The notes: generated from the letters alone by a model not told the origin. Shown: positions 35,008-43,749, counted from the stretch's first letter. The stretch: 64,000 nt of DNA from Microcaldota archaeon (GCA_016212475.1 JACRGC010000004.1:1-64000), one strand, 5' to 3'. Made by a program: numbers and translations.

Positions 35008-35205
35008 CTATTTTTTAGGTTCGATTTTCTTTTTTGTAATCTTCCAGCCGGTTTTGCTTGCTTTTGATGGTTCAACAAACACGAAGTAGCTATTATATTC
35101 CGATCTTTGGGGTTTTGTAGTTACAATTATGTTTCCTTTTGCAGTTCTTGGCATATTAGGGCTATGCCGTTTTTCCTTATTATTGTTTTGGTTGTACGGG
35201 ATCAT
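35008..35205 (-). CDS. Small basic protein, unknown
   Basis: I prefer the ATG at 35205 (MIPYNQNNNKEK), which has GGTGAAAAT upstream and overlaps the end of the preceding gene by 26 nt; an ATG at 35154 (MPRTAKGNIIV) is the alternative. The product has 48-65 residues, with KPQRSEYNSYFVFVEPSKA and a Lys-rich end. Not recognised. Confidence 0.45.
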   Translation of the reverse strand: MIPYNQNNNKEKRHSPNMPRTAKGNIIVTTKPQRSEYNSYFVFVEPSKASKTGWKITKKKIEPKK

Positions 35206-35467
35206 ATTTTTTATTTTCACCAAATCCGCTATATTCATCTTCAAATAAGGACACGAGCTCATCAACGGTTTTTTTGATGCATTTCCAACTTCCTAGTGCT
35301 TTTTTCTGATTTAAGGATGTAATTTCCGTGCCAGTTGCCTTACCTTCTCCAATTCCTGAATTCTCTATAGCAAAAAGAAAGTAGAATTCGTGATTTTTGC
35401 ACCTTTCCCTTAGGATTTTTTCAAGTTCCGAATAGATGTTTTGGATTTCTTCCAATTCCATAACCAT
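35180..35467 (-). CDS. Small acidic protein, unknown
   Basis: 95 aa, mainly helical at the N-terminus (MELEEIQNIYSELEKILRER), then KNHEFYFLFAIENSG. It is 14 bp behind the 118-aa gene on the same strand. The function is not recognised. Confidence 0.5.
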   Translation of the reverse strand: MVMELEEIQNIYSELEKILRERCKNHEFYFLFAIENSGIGEGKATGTEITSLNQKKALGSWKCIKKTVDELVSLFEDEYSGFGENKKYDPVQPKQ

Positions 35468-35481
35468 CCCCCATTAGCAAT

Positions 35482-35829
35482 TTATACCGTAGCTGCAACC
35501 GGCTCAATTTTTGCCTGCGGGTATTGGGATCTTTTTGCGTAATCATCCTGCATTGCAGAATACGCAAAGTTTTGCAGGATATTTGCAATTTTAAGCGCGT
35601 CGGCAGCTTTGAAGAATACGGCGTTGCGAGTAACTGTTGGGTTCAAATCCTGCATCCTAAGCGAAATCGATGAAGGCATTAGTTTTCCATTCTTATTTGG
35701 CCGGCTTTCCCAAAGACTCACGTCCACTGATGATTGCGAATACGGAAATGCCAATCTAAGGCTCTTTTTTGGCCGATTCCTTGGCGTTTCCAATTTTTCC
35801 TGCGATTCCAAATCCATTTGTTCTTCCAT
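35482..35829 (-). CDS. Unknown ~115-aa protein downstream of radA
   Basis: The ATG at 35829 is chosen because AGGTGAGAACA directly precedes it; the track start is the GTG of that ribosome-binding site. The protein has a polar N-terminus (MEEQMDLESQEKLETP) and a conserved-looking core SLRMQDLNPTVTRNAVFF followed by a helix (ADALKIANILQNFAYSAM). Its position right behind radA suggests a nucleic-acid role; this is a guess from context. Confidence 0.55.
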   Translation of the reverse strand: MEEQMDLESQEKLETPRNRPKKSLRLAFPYSQSSVDVSLWESRPNKNGKLMPSSISLRMQDLNPTVTRNAVFFKAADALKIANILQNFAYSAMQDDYAKRSQYPQAKIEPVAATV

Positions 35830-35884
35830 TGTTCTCACCTATTTTTGCCTCCACGACAAAAAGGTAAAAAAATAAAAAAAACTA

Positions 35885-35946
35885 ATTTTTTTCTTTCCAG
35901 CGGAGCCCCCGCCGCTTTCTTTTTTTAAAAGAAAGGGGCAAGGCAG
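35885..35946 (-). terminator. Hairpin and CCTT-CCCC tail behind radA
   Basis: After the radA TAG the minus strand reads GCTGCCTTGCCCCTTTC, a CTTTC/GAAAG hairpin with A/T runs, then AGCGG-CGGGGGCT-CCGCT. The first part closely matches the tail of the element behind kaiC. Confidence 0.45.
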
Positions 35947-36963
35947 CTATTCCATATCCCCAATTCCAGCTTCCGAAACCCTAAAGACGCACTCGCCATC
36001 CGGCATATTCGGGGAATCCACGATTTTTGCAACCCTCCTATCTTCCTTGCTCCTTCGGAAATACAACCGGTATGTGCTTTGATGTGCAAGCACATTGCCT
36101 CCAACCGGCGCAGTTGGATCCCCAAACAATACATCCGGCCTATCCATAACCTGGTTTGTCACATAAATTGCAAGGTTGTACATGTCCGCAAGCTTTTGGA
36201 GCATGTGAAGATGCTTGTTTAGTTTTTGCTGCCTATCCGCAAGCATTCCCCTTCCGACATAATCGCTCCTAAAGGAGGATGTCAGCGAATCCACGATTAT
36301 GATCTTGATGTTGTGCTCTTTTATCGTATCCCCTGCTTTTTCAACAAGCAAAATCTGATGGTCCGAATTTTGCGACCTTGCAACGTATATGTTTTTCAAA
36401 ACTGCGTCCGGATCAAGCCCTTTTGCAGTTGCGATTTGGACAATTCTTTCCGGCCGAAATGTATTTTCCGAATCAACAAACATAACAGCTCCTCCAAGCC
36501 CGCCTTGTTCAACTGGCAATTGCGCATTGACCGATAGCTGAAAAGCTAGTTGGGATTTTCCCGAGCCAAATTTCCCAAATGCTTCCGTTATTGCCTGGGT
36601 TTCAACTCCTCCTCCGATTAATGCATCAAGTTCTTTTGAACCCGTTGTGATCCTTCCAATCTGCTTCCTTCTTTCAAGAACGCGATCCCCTGTTTCAAAC
36701 CCCATATCAAGGGCGTCCCTAGCAGCATTGATTACCTTTATTGCAGTCCCTTCGCCAATTCCGGCTACTTCAGCGAGTTCGACAGGCATGGAAACCGCAA
36801 GCGACATCATGTTATCGTATCCGGCATCCTTAAGTTTTGCTGCAATTGTGCCCCCAACTCCTGGGATATCCTCGATGTTGGTGATTTTCTTCTCCTTTTT
36901 TTTGCTCTTTGGTTCAATTGGCTCTTGCGATTGCTCGCCTATCAATAACGGTTCTTCTTTCAT
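35947..36963 (-). CDS. radA: DNA repair and recombination protein RadA
   Basis: About 338 aa. I chose the ATG at 36963 because AGGTGATATGC precedes it; the track start is the GTG in that site. The N-terminal helix-hairpin-helix domain ([19 protein letters not shown] and [14 protein letters not shown]) is followed by the RecA core with Walker [12 protein letters not shown], Walker [16 protein letters not shown], loop L1 [15 protein letters not shown] and L2 near [15 protein letters not shown]. It forms filaments on ssDNA for homologous recombination. Small unknown genes follow on the same strand. Confidence 0.97.
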   Translation of the reverse strand: MKEEPLLIGEQSQEPIEPKSKKKEKKITNIEDIPGVGGTIAAKLKDAGYDNMMSLAVSMPVELAEVAGIGEGTAIKVINAARDALDMGFETGDRVLERRKQIGRITTGSKELDALIGGGVETQAITEAFGKFGSGKSQLAFQLSVNAQLPVEQGGLGGAVMFVDSENTFRPERIVQIATAKGLDPDAVLKNIYVARSQNSDHQILLVEKAGDTIKEHNIKIIIVDSLTSSFRSDYVGRGMLADRQQKLNKHLHMLQKLADMYNLAIYVTNQVMDRPDVLFGDPTAPVGGNVLAHQSTYRLYFRRSKEDRRVAKIVDSPNMPDGECVFRVSEAGIGDME

Positions 36964-36972
36964 GCATATCAC

Positions 36973-37437
36973 CTATTCGCTACGAGTCCCCCTACGGGAA
37001 CATTTTCAGCTAGCGGATTTTAGGATTGCGCAAATTTTGCAATTCATGCAAGCCGCTATTTTTTAGCGGCAAATCGGCCAAAACCATTTTTTAGATGCAT
37101 TAAAGAAACCTTTCAGGTTTATATTCGATTCTAGGGGTGGCTTCGGGTGATAATAAAATAGGAAAATCAAAGCATTTCCAAAAAACCAATCCGAAAAATA
37201 TTTTCATTTCTGTTTTTTTTATTCAAAATTTAAATGTTTTTTCCAATAATATTTTTCTTTTGGGTTTTTTCGCCAATCGCCGATATTTCCGAATTTTATT
37301 TCCAAATTAAAAAATATTCTTTTTTACGTCGTAAAATTAATTGCCGATGGCAATTTAAAATTTTCACATCCAATAATTGCAAAAAAGTTTTTTGCATAAA
37401 TTATTTAACCTATCCTGATTATTTTTATTGGTGATGT
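36973..37437. other. Intergenic region between radA and the deoxyhypusine synthase gene
   Basis: About 465 bp, AT-rich toward the right. It contains a nested inverted repeat CGCTA ... TAGCG around GTCCCCCTACGGGAAC (36976-37016) and a perfect hairpin GCCGCTA-TTTTT-TAGCGGC near 37050. No gene or RNA family is recognised. Confidence 0.45.
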
Positions 37438-37438
37438 T

Positions 37439-38410
37439 GTGGATGGCGAACTTACTAATTTCCTGAAAAAGAATTACCGGCACTTCAACGCAGCCACGAT
37501 CATCGATGCATCCGAAAGCTACAAAAAATTAATCGACGAGGGCGGGCAGATGCTAGTTACCCTTGCGGGCGCCATGTCAACTGCCGAGCTTGGGATTTCC
37601 CTAGCTGAAATGATCCGCCAAGGGAAAGTTCATGCGATTTCATGCACCGGCGCAAATCTCGAGGAGGATATTTTCAACCTGGTTGCAAACAAGCACTACA
37701 AGAGGGTTCCAAATTACCGCATGCTCTCTCCCAAGGAGGAAAACGACCTAGCTGAACACGGGCTCAACCGAGTAACCGATACTTGCATCCCGGAAGAGGA
37801 GGCAATGCGGCGCATAGAGCGGCAAATCTTAAAGCTTTGGCAGCGCCATGAAAAGGAAAACAAGCCATTTTTGCCGCACGAACCAATGTATGAGCTTTTG
37901 CTTTCGGGCGATTTAAAGGACCAATATGAAATCGACCCAAAAAACAGCTGGCTTTTGGCGGCAGCTGAAAAGAATTTGCCAATTTTCGTCCCAGGCTGGG
38001 AGGATTCCACGCTAGGCAACATGTTTGTTGCCCAAATAATCAAGGGAGGGATGAAACGATTTGACATTGTCAGGGGCGGCCTCCAATACATGAACGAATT
38101 GATTCATTGGTATAAGGAAACTTCCAAAAAACACAAAATCGGATTTTACCAAATCGGCGGAGGGATTGCAGGTGATTTCCCAATTTGCGTTGTTCCCTTA
38201 ATTCAGCAGGATCTTAAGCAAAAAGTTGCGCTTTGGAGCTATTTTTGCCAGATTTCGGATTCGACAACAAGCTATGGGAGCTATTCCGGGGCAGTTCCAA
38301 ATGAAAAAATCACATGGGGCAAACTTAGCATCGATACTCCAAGGTTCATCATCGAATCAGACGCAACAATTGTTGCCCCCCTGATGTTTGCATACATTTT
38401 GCAATGGTAA
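37439..38410 (+). CDS. dys: Deoxyhypusine synthase
   Basis: 323 aa from GTG with GGTGAT just upstream. It transfers the aminobutyl group of spermidine to a Lys of initiation factor aIF5A. Visible are VHAISCTGANLEEDIFNLV, the NAD-binding KIGFYQIGGGIAGDFPICV, SDSTTSYGSYSGA and the active-site Lys region EKITWGKL. The last matches the Lys that forms the enzyme-imine intermediate in human DHS (VSWGKI). Confidence 0.93.
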   Translation: MDGELTNFLKKNYRHFNAATIIDASESYKKLIDEGGQMLVTLAGAMSTAELGISLAEMIRQGKVHAISCTGANLEEDIFNLVANKHYKRVPNYRMLSPKEENDLAEHGLNRVTDTCIPEEEAMRRIERQILKLWQRHEKENKPFLPHEPMYELLLSGDLKDQYEIDPKNSWLLAAAEKNLPIFVPGWEDSTLGNMFVAQIIKGGMKRFDIVRGGLQYMNELIHWYKETSKKHKIGFYQIGGGIAGDFPICVVPLIQQDLKQKVALWSYFCQISDSTTSYGSYSGAVPNEKITWGKLSIDTPRFIIESDATIVAPLMFAYILQW

Positions 38411-38846
38411 AAAAGCGAATGGTTAGGGCGCATAATTTTTTCCAATTGATTTTGGCAATTTAAAATATTTTTTGATTATTTTGCCGAAATTTTTTTAATA
38501 TTTTTTCATCCTTTAACCTAAATTATTTCCCGATAAAATTTTTTCCCATCAATTGTTTTCTTGCATTTTTTTTCCGCCAAACATTCAATTTTTGGAAAAT
38601 ACCCAAAAATAGGTAATTTTTTAACGGATATTTTTTTAGCTTGGGAAAAAGCGCGCCTTTTTTTGGAAAATTTAGTGTTTTTTGCCAAAAAAACACCAAC
38701 AGGTTGGAAAAAACGCCTTATTGGCAAGATTTTTTCTTTTTCCCTTATTTGCGAGGGGAAAATGCAAAAGTATTTAAAGGTAAGATGATAAGTTTTTCAT
38801 ACTTAAAATATTCTCAACCCAAAAGTAAATTCAAGAGGCGATAAAT
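38411..38846. other. AT-rich spacer before ftsZ
   Basis: About 435 bp with long T-runs; ORFs here are low complexity. Toward the right are TATA-like sequences (GTATTTAAAG near 38771 and CTTAAAATAT near 38803), and GAGGCGAT precedes the ftsZ ATG as a ribosome-binding site. Confidence 0.5.
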
Positions 38847-39914
38847 ATGGAAAGCATAATCAAATCCGCGTTATCAAGCACACAATCAACCGGTGTTAGG
38901 GCCGAGGAATTCGACCACATCAAGATTGCTGTAATTGGGGTTGGAGGCGGAGGCAACAATACGGTCAATAGGCTTAGAAAACTTGGCGTCAAGGGCGCCG
39001 AGCTGATTGCCTGCAACACGGATAGGCAGCACCTAAACATCGTCGAGGAAGGAGTCAAGAAGTTCCTGATTGGAAAATCCATGACCAAGGGTCTTGGCGC
39101 TGGAGGATACCCTGAAGTTGGGGCCAAATCCGCAGAAATGGATAGGGAAGAAATCAAGAGGGTTTTGGAAGGATCGCACTTGGTATTTGTTTGCGCAGGC
39201 ATGGGAGGAGGCACTGGAACCGGAGCCGCCCCGATTATTTCCGAAATTGCAAAGGAAATGGGCGCAATTGTGGTTGCCATGGTTACTTACCCATTTGCAC
39301 TTGAGCGCGCGCGGGTCCAAAAAGCCGAAGATGGGATTGCAAAGCTTCGATCAACAGCTGATTCAGTCATTATTCTTGATAACAACAGGCTTGTCCAGAT
39401 TGTCCCAAATCTTCCAATGAACCAGGCATTCTTGGTTGCAGATGAAATCCTAGCCAAGGCAATTGGCGGACTTGTTTTCACAATTACCCAGCCATCCCTT
39501 GTAAACATCGATTTTGCAGATGTTCGCTCGATCATGGGCCAAGGAGATGTTGGAATGATTGCAGTTGGCTCTGGAAAAGGCCCAAACAAGGTTGATGACG
39601 CCGTTGATGGTGTCATGAAAAATCGGCTCTTAGATGTTGATTTTGCAGGCGCAAAGGGCGCTTTAATCCACATTGCAGGCGGAACCGACCTAACGCTTGG
39701 GGATGCAATCCGAGCGGGCGAGCTCATAACCGAGCAAATGGACGTCCACGCATCCGTAAAATGGGGAGCAAGGCTGCTTCCGGATTACGATGGCAAGCTG
39801 GAAATCGTGGCAATAGTTACCGGAGTCACTTCCCCGCAAATCGTTGGCAGGGAAAACGCAAGGCAAAAGGAGAAGCAGCGGGATGTTGGCTATGACATCG
39901 AAATAATCGGATAA
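38847..39914 (+). CDS. ftsZ: Cell division GTPase FtsZ, first copy
   Basis: 355 aa. It polymerises into the division ring. Nucleotide-binding features are GVGGGGNNTVNRL, AGMGGGTGTGAAPI and FALERARVQKAEDG. The T7 catalytic loop NIDFADVRSIM is intact, so the protein should hydrolyse GTP when assembled. The C-terminal tail is short (RDVGYDIEIIG). A second ftsZ follows 197 bp later. Many archaea carry FtsZ1 and FtsZ2 with separate roles; I cannot tell which is which. Confidence 0.96.
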   Translation: MESIIKSALSSTQSTGVRAEEFDHIKIAVIGVGGGGNNTVNRLRKLGVKGAELIACNTDRQHLNIVEEGVKKFLIGKSMTKGLGAGGYPEVGAKSAEMDREEIKRVLEGSHLVFVCAGMGGGTGTGAAPIISEIAKEMGAIVVAMVTYPFALERARVQKAEDGIAKLRSTADSVIILDNNRLVQIVPNLPMNQAFLVADEILAKAIGGLVFTITQPSLVNIDFADVRSIMGQGDVGMIAVGSGKGPNKVDDAVDGVMKNRLLDVDFAGAKGALIHIAGGTDLTLGDAIRAGELITEQMDVHASVKWGARLLPDYDGKLEIVAIVTGVTSPQIVGRENARQKEKQRDVGYDIEIIG

Positions 39915-40111
39915 ATTCATTTTCAGGGGTTTTCCCCACATTTTCATTTTTGGCAAAATGCCCCCCAAAAACCCATCTGGGGAAATTCACAAAAAACCGC
40001 AGCAAATTAAGCTGCCTTACATTTTTTCCAAAATTTTGGAGAAACCGCAAGTGAAAAATTTTTACTTGTGCATAGTTTTGATATAACGGTACCCACCGGA
40101 GGAGATTTGTT
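39915..40111 (+). promoter_or_regulatory. Spacer between the ftsZ genes
   Basis: 197 bp with C/G-run inverted repeats (GGGGTTTTCCCC), the motif GCTGCCTTAC also seen behind kaiC and radA, and TTTTTACTTG-type promoter sequence. The strong ribosome-binding site GGAGGAGA lies before the second ftsZ, so that gene may have its own transcript. Confidence 0.4.
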
Positions 40112-41197
40112 ATGGACAGTTTGATAGCAGATGCACTGAAATACAGTGCGCACGATAAGCTTCCTGAGGAATCAGGGAAGAACTTCACTCCCGCCAAGTT
40201 GAAGATCATGGTAGTTGGAGTTGGGGGCGCAGGCACGAATTGTGTCTCAAGGCTCAAGAAGATGGGAATAACATCTGCGGAAACAGTTGCAATAAACACG
40301 GATGCAAACCACTTAAAGCTTGTTGAAGCAGACAAAAGAATTCTAATCGGAGCTTCCATGACAAAAGGGCTTGGAGCCGGAGGATTTCCTGAAGTTGGGG
40401 CAAAAGCTGCTGAATCCGCAAGGGAAAAGCTTTCTGAAATGCTAAAGGATTCCGAACTAGTATTCATAACCGCTGGAATGGGCGGAGGCACCGGAACTGG
40501 CGCAGCTCCAATAGTAGCTGAAATTGCCAAAAAGCAAGGCGCAATAACTGTAGGAATGGTAACTTTTCCATTTGCACTTGAGCGCGCAAGGCTAGACAAG
40601 GCAGATTGGGGCCTTGAAGCACTCTCAGCTGTTTGCGATACAGTAGTCATCATCGACAACAACCGGCTTGTGAAATACGTTCCAAACCTTCCAATGAACC
40701 AGGCATTTGCAGTTGCAGACACTTTGGTTGCAAAAGCAGTCAAGGGAATTGCAGACACCGTAATGCTGCCATCTCTTATGAACATCGATTTTGCAGACCT
40801 TCGCATGATCATGGGCAATGCAGGAACAGCCATGATTTCAATTGGGGAAGCTTCCGGAGCTGACCGTGTCAATCAGGCAATCCAATCAACTCTTGAGCAT
40901 CCACTGCTTGAAGTTGACTACGCTGGCTCTAAGGGCGCTTTGATTTTAATCAACGGCGGGCCGCAGTTAACTCTTGGGGATGCTGTCAAAATCGGTGAAG
41001 GAATCACCTCCGCATTCGACAACAAAGCGTATGTCAAATGGGGCGCTAGGATTTCTCCCGACCTTGGTGACAAGATCATTGTTACGGCAGTTGTAACCGG
41101 AGTAACTTCTCCAAATGTAGTAAAGCATGAGGAGAAGCGATCTTCAGCCAACGTAGCAAAGGGATCCATTGGGCTTGAGAACATCAACTTCGTTTGA
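40112..41197 (+). CDS. ftsZ: Cell division GTPase FtsZ, second copy
   Basis: 361 aa. Motifs are GVGGAGTNCVSRL, AGMGGGTGTGAAPIV, FALERARLDKAD and the T7 loop NIDFADLRMIM. The two proteins are similar along their length but differ in the N-terminal ~35 residues and the tail (GSIGLENINFV here). Gene order with two tandem ftsZ suggests duplication and co-regulation. A structured element starts in its stop codon. Confidence 0.96.
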   Translation: MDSLIADALKYSAHDKLPEESGKNFTPAKLKIMVVGVGGAGTNCVSRLKKMGITSAETVAINTDANHLKLVEADKRILIGASMTKGLGAGGFPEVGAKAAESAREKLSEMLKDSELVFITAGMGGGTGTGAAPIVAEIAKKQGAITVGMVTFPFALERARLDKADWGLEALSAVCDTVVIIDNNRLVKYVPNLPMNQAFAVADTLVAKAVKGIADTVMLPSLMNIDFADLRMIMGNAGTAMISIGEASGADRVNQAIQSTLEHPLLEVDYAGSKGALILINGGPQLTLGDAVKIGEGITSAFDNKAYVKWGARISPDLGDKIIVTAVVTGVTSPNVVKHEEKRSSANVAKGSIGLENINFV

Positions 41198-41298
41198 CAC
41201 CCCATAGGGGGATATCCCCCTCGCGGTTCGAAACAACGGAACCTATAAATGTGGGAATTTTGTTTCAAACCGCGTACCACGTGTCGCCGCCTACCCCC
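41195..41298 (+). repeat. Nested-hairpin element at the ftsZ stop, member C
   Basis: It starts in the TGA stop. The outer stem is TGACAC (41195-41200)/GTGTCG (41281-41286). Inner hairpin 1 is GGGGGATATCCCCC. Inner hairpin 2 is a 15-bp stem CGCGGTTCGAAACAA/TTGTTTCAAACCGCG with one mismatch. The tail CCGCCTACCCCCTTA is followed by a long T-rich run that would end transcription. Confidence 0.7.
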
Positions 41299-41535
41299 TT
41301 AACTTCTTTTTTTCTTTTATTTTTTTCTTTTTCCCTATTTCTTTCTGTTTTATTAAATAAGCCTAATTCTACCTAGGTTTACCAATTTAAGGCTCAAACT
41401 AACCTACTTTACCAATTCCAATATCTACCATATCATTGCATAGACTTTCTAGTCTCCACCGTATCAGCAACCTCCGTTCTAGCCCTGCGGACACTACAAT
41501 TCAAATACTACTAGTGAAATGTTACTACCGACAAG

Positions 41536-41569
41536 TTTATATATAACCTCGCCCATAATAATAGCAGGT
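41536..41569 (+). promoter_or_regulatory. Promoter and shared leader of the small-membrane-protein cluster
   Basis: The TATA box TTTATATATA (41536-41545) lies ~18 nt before CATAATAATAGCAGGT (41554-41569). The same 16-nt leader recurs at 47699-47714, where it also lies ~19-25 nt behind a TATA-like box. Confidence 0.6.
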
Positions 41570-41576
41570 CCTCAAA

Positions 41577-41951
41577 ATGAAATCTTTAACTTATCACGAA
41601 TTGAAGCAAGTAGCTCCTACCCTTCAATCCCATGAAACACCAACTAAGAACTACCAATACGCCCCAATGTTCCTCCCAACTGATGTTTCTTCAAAGAAGG
41701 GAACCGGAGTCATCAAAGTCATTACAAGGCAAAGCTTCATGAACGATTCAATTACAAGGTGGGTGCTTTTCAATTCGACAAGGGCAGCTACATTCATTTT
41801 GGCCGCAGTAACTTTACTCCTCCTTCCGGTCAATTTGCTTTTGGCAGGAATTTCGGCCCTTGGAGCCGGTTACTTTTATGGAAAATACAAATTCTATTCA
41901 TTCTTTGCAATCCAAGAGCCAAGGCACAGGTGGCTCCTCGAAGGAACTTAA
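41577..41951 (+). CDS. Small membrane protein, cluster gene 1
   Basis: 124 aa. A polar ~60-residue N-terminus is followed by a hydrophobic hairpin (ATFILAAVTLLLLPVNLLLAGISAL) and a basic/aromatic C-terminus (GKYKFYSFFAIQEPRHRWLL). First of five genes with similar build (N-terminal soluble part, one or two close helices, short aromatic/basic tail). Not recognised. Confidence 0.7.
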   Translation: MKSLTYHELKQVAPTLQSHETPTKNYQYAPMFLPTDVSSKKGTGVIKVITRQSFMNDSITRWVLFNSTRAATFILAAVTLLLLPVNLLLAGISALGAGYFYGKYKFYSFFAIQEPRHRWLLEGT

Positions 41952-42043
41952 AGACACCTATGGGAAACCAAGTTTTTTCTTTTTGGAAAAATGAAATCAA
42001 GGAAAAAAATGAAAAAAGGTAAAAAGTTAAAAAAGTGAAAAAT

Positions 42044-42430
42044 ATGTCAGGCGTTGAAACCATAACCCCGCATCACCAAGCAGCAGTAGTTGGCCTTCAC
42101 AGGAGTGATACTGCCGGAAAAGTCGCCCAATTCAACCAATCCATGAAAACATTCGGATACGTTGAAGTCGACCCAAAAGTTAGGGCCAACATGAGGGCTT
42201 CAACTAGGTGGGATTACGTTTCAGAATACATCGGATATTGGATTGACAACAAAAGGTTTTGGTTATTTGCAATTATGTTTGCAGGCGGAGGCATCTTGAT
42301 GCTCCCAATTTTTGCCCCTGTTGGGCTATTAATGATCATGCTTGGCGCAAAATACAGGAACGTTGCCTGGATGGATAAATTTGTATACGCCAAATTCGGA
42401 AAGAACAGGTCCTTGGTACTGGTAGATTAA
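42044..42430 (+). CDS. Small membrane protein, cluster gene 2
   Basis: I chose the ATG at 42044 (MSGVETITPHHQ), since the in-frame GTG upstream is part of the AGTGAAAA leader. About 128 aa. The segment STRWDYVSEYIGYWIDNKRF precedes two helices (WLFAIMFAGGGILMLPIFAP and VGLLMIMLGA). The same STRWDY-x-x-x-Y motif occurs in cluster gene 5, so these two are paralogues. Confidence 0.7.
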   Translation: MSGVETITPHHQAAVVGLHRSDTAGKVAQFNQSMKTFGYVEVDPKVRANMRASTRWDYVSEYIGYWIDNKRFWLFAIMFAGGGILMLPIFAPVGLLMIMLGAKYRNVAWMDKFVYAKFGKNRSLVLVD

Positions 42431-42480
42431 AAAAATTGGAAAATCGTTTTGGCAAAAAAAAATTGAAAAAGTGGTAAAAT

Positions 42481-42702
42481 ATGTCCGGAGGAAAATTGAT
42501 CGGTTCGAGTTTGATTGTGCAGTTCATGGCAATGCTAGAAGAGCTTACGCCAATCAAGCCTGTAAAAGGCAGAAGCGGATATGATTTGGCGCCTCACGAG
42601 GATGCAATGGGTGGGAGGGCAACCATGCTTGGCCTTGGCCATAGACAAGTTTACACCCTTTTAGCAGCCGGCTTAATTTACGCGCTTTTGACAATAGTTT
42701 AA
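42481..42702 (+). CDS. Small membrane protein, cluster gene 3
   Basis: 73 aa. An amphipathic N-terminus (LIVQFMAMLEELTPIKPVKG) is followed by one C-terminal helix (VYTLLAAGLIYALLTIV), so it is tail-anchored. GTGGTAAAAT precedes the start, the same kind of leader as its neighbours. Confidence 0.65.
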   Translation: MSGGKLIGSSLIVQFMAMLEELTPIKPVKGRSGYDLAPHEDAMGGRATMLGLGHRQVYTLLAAGLIYALLTIV

Positions 42703-42715
42703 ATTTGTGATAAAA

Positions 42716-43249
42716 ATGAGAAAACCAATCCAAGTAAGAAGGCTCGAAGAAATAAGGCACATTGTGCATAGCGCAGAGCACGGGCACGGATCGCACGCAC
42801 ATCACGAGCACGGCGCGCCTTTCTTTACTCATAAGCAAGAAGGAATAAATCCGTATTTAGCAGATTACAACAAGCCATGGTCAGCCCAAACCGCAACCCA
42901 CATAAAGGAAAACGAGGGAAAAAGAACACTTCCCATGTATTTGCCAATGTCTGCAAATGATACCCAAGGGGATGGGAAGCCGGTCAATTCCATACACCTA
43001 AAAACCAGAATGGATATCATGAACGATGTTTTGGATGAGGATTACAAGAACGGATCAGTCGGATCAATTTACAGATCATATTTCATGGCATGGCTCTCAT
43101 TTGCAATCATGCTTTTTGCACTTACAATTAATGTTTATTTGGCAGGGGTTTTTGCCTACTTAGTAGGTTATTATTGGAGTGAAAAAGAGCTTTCGCAGAC
43201 ATGGTCGGTTGAATGGTGGAAAGGAAAGACCTTGATATCAACAGTTTAG
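42716..43249 (+). CDS. His-rich small membrane protein, cluster gene 4
   Basis: I chose the ATG at 42716 because the upstream GTG sits in the ribosome-binding sequence. About 177 aa. A His-rich stretch (HGHGSHAHHEHG) near residue 25 could bind metal. The C-terminal part has a hydrophobic hairpin (FMAWLSFAIMLFALTINVYL and AGVFAYLVGYYW). Not recognised. Confidence 0.65.
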   Translation: MRKPIQVRRLEEIRHIVHSAEHGHGSHAHHEHGAPFFTHKQEGINPYLADYNKPWSAQTATHIKENEGKRTLPMYLPMSANDTQGDGKPVNSIHLKTRMDIMNDVLDEDYKNGSVGSIYRSYFMAWLSFAIMLFALTINVYLAGVFAYLVGYYWSEKELSQTWSVEWWKGKTLISTV

Positions 43250-43262
43250 GGTGTAAAAAAAT

Positions 43263-43565
43263 ATGACAGACAATTCAGAAATGATGCCTCCGGTGCAGAT
43301 GTCTTCTGTACTTGCGGACACAAAACAGCCGTTCCTGAAGATGAGCACAAGGTGGGATTACATTGCAAGGTACCTTGATATTTGGAAGGAGATGATCAAA
43401 TTCCGCGGGTACGCTGTAATTTCATTCATAGCCGGCATCTACTTACTATTCAGCTTTACAATCGGCGCAGTCATAGCCCTTGGAGCTGCAACCTACTTTT
43501 GGGAACTCCACAAGTTCAGATTACATAGGTTGGAATCTCAAAGGTCGGTTATGATAGGACACTAA
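43263..43565 (+). CDS. Small membrane protein, cluster gene 5
   Basis: 100 aa. STRWDYIARYLDIWKEMIKF repeats the motif of cluster gene 2, followed by two close helices (GYAVISFIAGIYLLFSFTIG and AVIALGAATYF) and a basic tail (HKFRLHRLESQRS). A structured element begins 1 nt after its TAA. Confidence 0.7.
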   Translation: MTDNSEMMPPVQMSSVLADTKQPFLKMSTRWDYIARYLDIWKEMIKFRGYAVISFIAGIYLLFSFTIGAVIALGAATYFWELHKFRLHRLESQRSVMIGH

Positions 43566-43620
43566 GACGACACCTCTAGGGGAGATATCTCCCCTACTCG
43601 TAGTCGCCTCTACCCCTCTT
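43566..43620 (+). repeat. Nested-hairpin element behind cluster gene 5, member D
   Basis: The outer stem CGAC (43568-43571)/GTCG (43603-43606) encloses the 18-bp perfect palindrome AGGGGAGATATCTCCCCT. The tail GCCTCTACCCCTCTTA parallels GCCGCCTACCCCCTTA behind ftsZ, with sequence differences that keep the stems paired. Confidence 0.65.
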
Positions 43621-43749
43621 ATTTACTTCTGCGAATTTCAACCTCTCATCCGAAGCATCCCCCTCCTTTTTGATTTTTTTATTTTTTTTCACTCCCTATT
43701 TGCAATTCTGGCGGTTAAACGGTCAAATATTGCCACTCCTCCCCATAAT

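Noticed and set aside
38518-38844. Several Phe/Lys-rich ORFs before ftsZ
   Set aside because: AT-rich low-complexity spacer.
39826-40872. 348-aa minus-strand ORF
   Set aside because: Antisense to the two ftsZ genes; shadow, despite its length.
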